Assembly (NCBI RefSeq): GCF_013359865.1
Contig: NZ_JABMCE010000080.1
Location: forward strand, 124,001-188,000
DNA: 64,000 nucleotides
Direction of reading: 5' to 3'
From: Curtobacterium pusillum
GTDB taxonomy: Bacteria; Actinomycetota; Actinomycetes; Actinomycetales; Microbacteriaceae
Position 1 is the first letter of the stretch; every line of letters begins with the position of its first letter. Under the pieces are notes generated by a model. It was not told where the DNA came from. It searched no databases and worked only from the letters and a program-made list of their open reading frames with translations. Below are positions 62,811 to 64,000 of this stretch, in pieces. The position numbers and the translations under genes were made by a program.

Positions 62811-63755
62811 TCATCTGGACGACGTGAGCGGGCGTGTCGGACGCGGGTCGTGCCTCCCGGTCGGCACGCCGTCGAGCAGGCGACGTATGCGCGAGACGAA
62901 CACCTCGATCGCCGCGCCGAGGTCGTCCGCCGTGGCGCGGACGAGCCACCAGCCGACGTCCTTCAGGTGTTCGCCGCGGGTGAGGTCCTTGCGGAACGTC
63001 CGATCATCCGTGCGATGCAGATCGCTCTCGTACTCGATCGCGACACGGGCTTCCGGGTAGGCGAGGTCGACGCAGGCGATCCACTGGCCGTCGACCACGA
63101 CGTCGTGGTTGAGTGCCGGTTGCGGCAGGCCACGGCGGGTCAGTGCCAGCCGGAGCCGCGTCTCGCCGGGCGACCGGGAGCCGGGACGGATCTCCTGGAG
63201 TGCCGCGCGGACCCGACGGATCCCCCTGGCTCCGCGGTACCGGCGTGCGGTGGCGATCAACTCGTCGCGATCGCACCACCCGAGCCAGCCGATGAGAGCG
63301 TCGCCGACGACGATGAGCTCGTCGCGACTGAGGAGCATCGCGAGCGCGATGAACGTGTCGGCGGGATGTGTCAGCGCCGCGGTTCCGGAGTACACGATCC
63401 TGACCCTGCCTCGGCGAGCGCGATGCCCGACGGTTCCGCGGACACGGAGCGCCTGGTCGGTTCCGAGCGTCGTGACGTGGATGCGGAGGTCCCGCTCGAG
63501 GCGACGCGGGAGCGGAAGCCCCAGGATCGTCGCCGCGGTGGTGTGGCTGAAGGCCTGATCGGGGCGCAGGCGAGGGAGGACGGCCCGCGCGAGGTCCTCG
63601 TGGGACTCCGGTCGCGTCCATGCCCGGATGCCGTGGAACGGGCGGAGCAACGCCCGGGTCCGGAGACGTCCTGCACTGACGCCGCGGTGGAGCGCCTCGC
63701 GCACACGGAACGGCGCGCCGCGGAGCGCCATCGGGAACGCTGCGTCGACCTGCAT
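62811..63755 (-). CDS. PD-(D/E)XK nuclease-like protein with AbiEi-type N-terminus
   Basis: A 314-residue protein of a type frequent in actinobacteria. The N-terminal part (FSHTTAATILGLPLPRRLE, HVTTLG) resembles AbiEi-like antitoxin/transcription-factor domains; the C-terminal part (SPGETRLRLAL, CVDLAYPEARVAIEYESDLHR, DVGWWLVRATADD) has the Glu, Asp and ExE spacing of a DUF559/Vsr-like nuclease fold. No AbiEii toxin gene is next to it, so it is an orphan. DNA-cleavage activity is inferred. It ends just beyond the YceI operator. Confidence 0.75.
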   Translation of the reverse strand: MQVDAAFPMALRGAPFRVREALHRGVSAGRLRTRALLRPFHGIRAWTRPESHEDLARAVLPRLRPDQAFSHTTAATILGLPLPRRLERDLRIHVTTLGTDQALRVRGTVGHRARRGRVRIVYSGTAALTHPADTFIALAMLLSRDELIVVGDALIGWLGWCDRDELIATARRYRGARGIRRVRAALQEIRPGSRSPGETRLRLALTRRGLPQPALNHDVVVDGQWIACVDLAYPEARVAIEYESDLHRTDDRTFRKDLTRGEHLKDVGWWLVRATADDLGAAIEVFVSRIRRLLDGVPTGRHDPRPTRPLTSSR

Positions 63756-63888
63756 GGAGCCAGCGTGGCGGTGCCGCTGGCCCGAAGGGAGGTGCGCCCG
63801 ACGATCTGTGGATGGATCGGGACGATGGCGGGCTGTGGAGGGGTGGTGTGGGGTTCGCGGTTCGAACTCAGGAGGGAGCGCGGTCGGG

Positions 63889-63945
63889 CGAGCGGGTGGA
63901 ATACGTCCTGTTGTGGCACGGACCGGCGCGTATTCCGCCCGCTCG
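63889..63945. repeat. Single 57-bp palindromic repeat unit
   Basis: Begins CGAGCGGGTGGAATACG and ends GTATTCCGCCCGCTCG; exact 57-bp length. It lies in the gene-free right end of the window (63756-64000). Confidence 0.85.
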
Positions 63946-63991
63946 CGCGTCGCGCCCGCCGCGGGTCGGGTTCGGGGCGGGAGGCGCGGCT

Positions 63992-64000
63992 CGAGCGGGC
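63992..64000. repeat. Start of a further palindromic repeat, cut by window edge
   Basis: CGAGCGGGC at the last nine bases matches the first bases of the 57-bp units, 103 bases after the previous unit's start. A GGAGGCGCGG half-site lies just before it. Confidence 0.4.

Overview
The window is very GC-rich, densely coding and free of phage or plasmid genes. It looks like chromosomal DNA of a Gram-positive actinobacterium, most likely Microbacteriaceae and probably close to Curtobacterium. That placement rests on gene content and neighbourhoods: a UPF0182 / PDZ-Lon / DUF2342 / ThiF-like cluster, murI-rph-rdgB, mnmA-ligA followed by gatCAB, and DUF3039, DUF3097 and DUF3054 proteins. No rRNA or other taxonomic marker is present. 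I count 54 protein genes (one cut by the left edge) and two tRNAs (initiator tRNA-Met and tRNA-Leu(UAG)).

Layout. 1-7.5 kb: the divergent conserved cluster, tRNA-fMet and a nitrilase. 7.5-8.0 kb: an array of five 57-bp palindromic repeats. 8.0-11.4 kb: an aminotransferase and a membrane HtrA protease. 11.5-18.3 kb: a cell-surface glycopolymer locus of teichoic-acid type, with two GT2 glycosyltransferases, a CDP-alcohol phosphatidyltransferase-family enzyme, a CDP-glycerol glycerophosphotransferase-like polymerase, a two-gene ABC exporter and a nucleotidyltransferase. 18.6-21.5 kb: a second ABC exporter whose ATPase has a long acidic N-terminal tail. 21.6-38.8 kb: mostly housekeeping genes (pncB, murI-rph-rdgB, DedA, MFS, mnmA, ligA, a bifunctional PBP, gatCAB). 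38.9-40.7 kb: a type III polyketide synthase coupled to a methyltransferase. 40.9-48.1 kb: a sugar operon, all on the minus strand (ROK regulator, binding protein, two permeases, GH4 phospho-glycosidase, BadF-type kinase), with a 92-bp composite repeat in the same orientation on each side. 48.3-63.8 kb: assorted metabolic and transport genes, including an alcohol dehydrogenase, a GDPD-inositol monophosphatase fusion, an AraC/VOC pair, a DrrAB-like exporter, an acyl-CoA ligase, an MpaB-like oxygenase, an aldo/keto reductase, YceI and a nuclease-like protein.

Three families of intergenic repeats stand out. (1) A 57-bp element with inverted ends CGAGCGGGCGGAAT / ATTCCGCCCGCTCG occurs as an array of five, a looser cluster of three to four, and singles; its length is 57 bp in nine of ten clear copies. 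(2) A terminator-like palindrome built on GGACTGGAGGCGCGG lies just after many stop codons, including one perfect 54-bp palindrome, and has also entered coding sequence. (3) A 92-bp composite built from GCGAAAGCGACAGGGTGCC flanks the sugar operon.

Start sites are also distinctive. At least fourteen genes have a TANNNT-like -10 hexamer exactly 6 or 7 nt before the start codon and most lack a Shine-Dalgarno sequence, which indicates leaderless transcripts. I used this signal to choose several starts. Functions were assigned by reading motifs and neighbourhoods; no database search was run.
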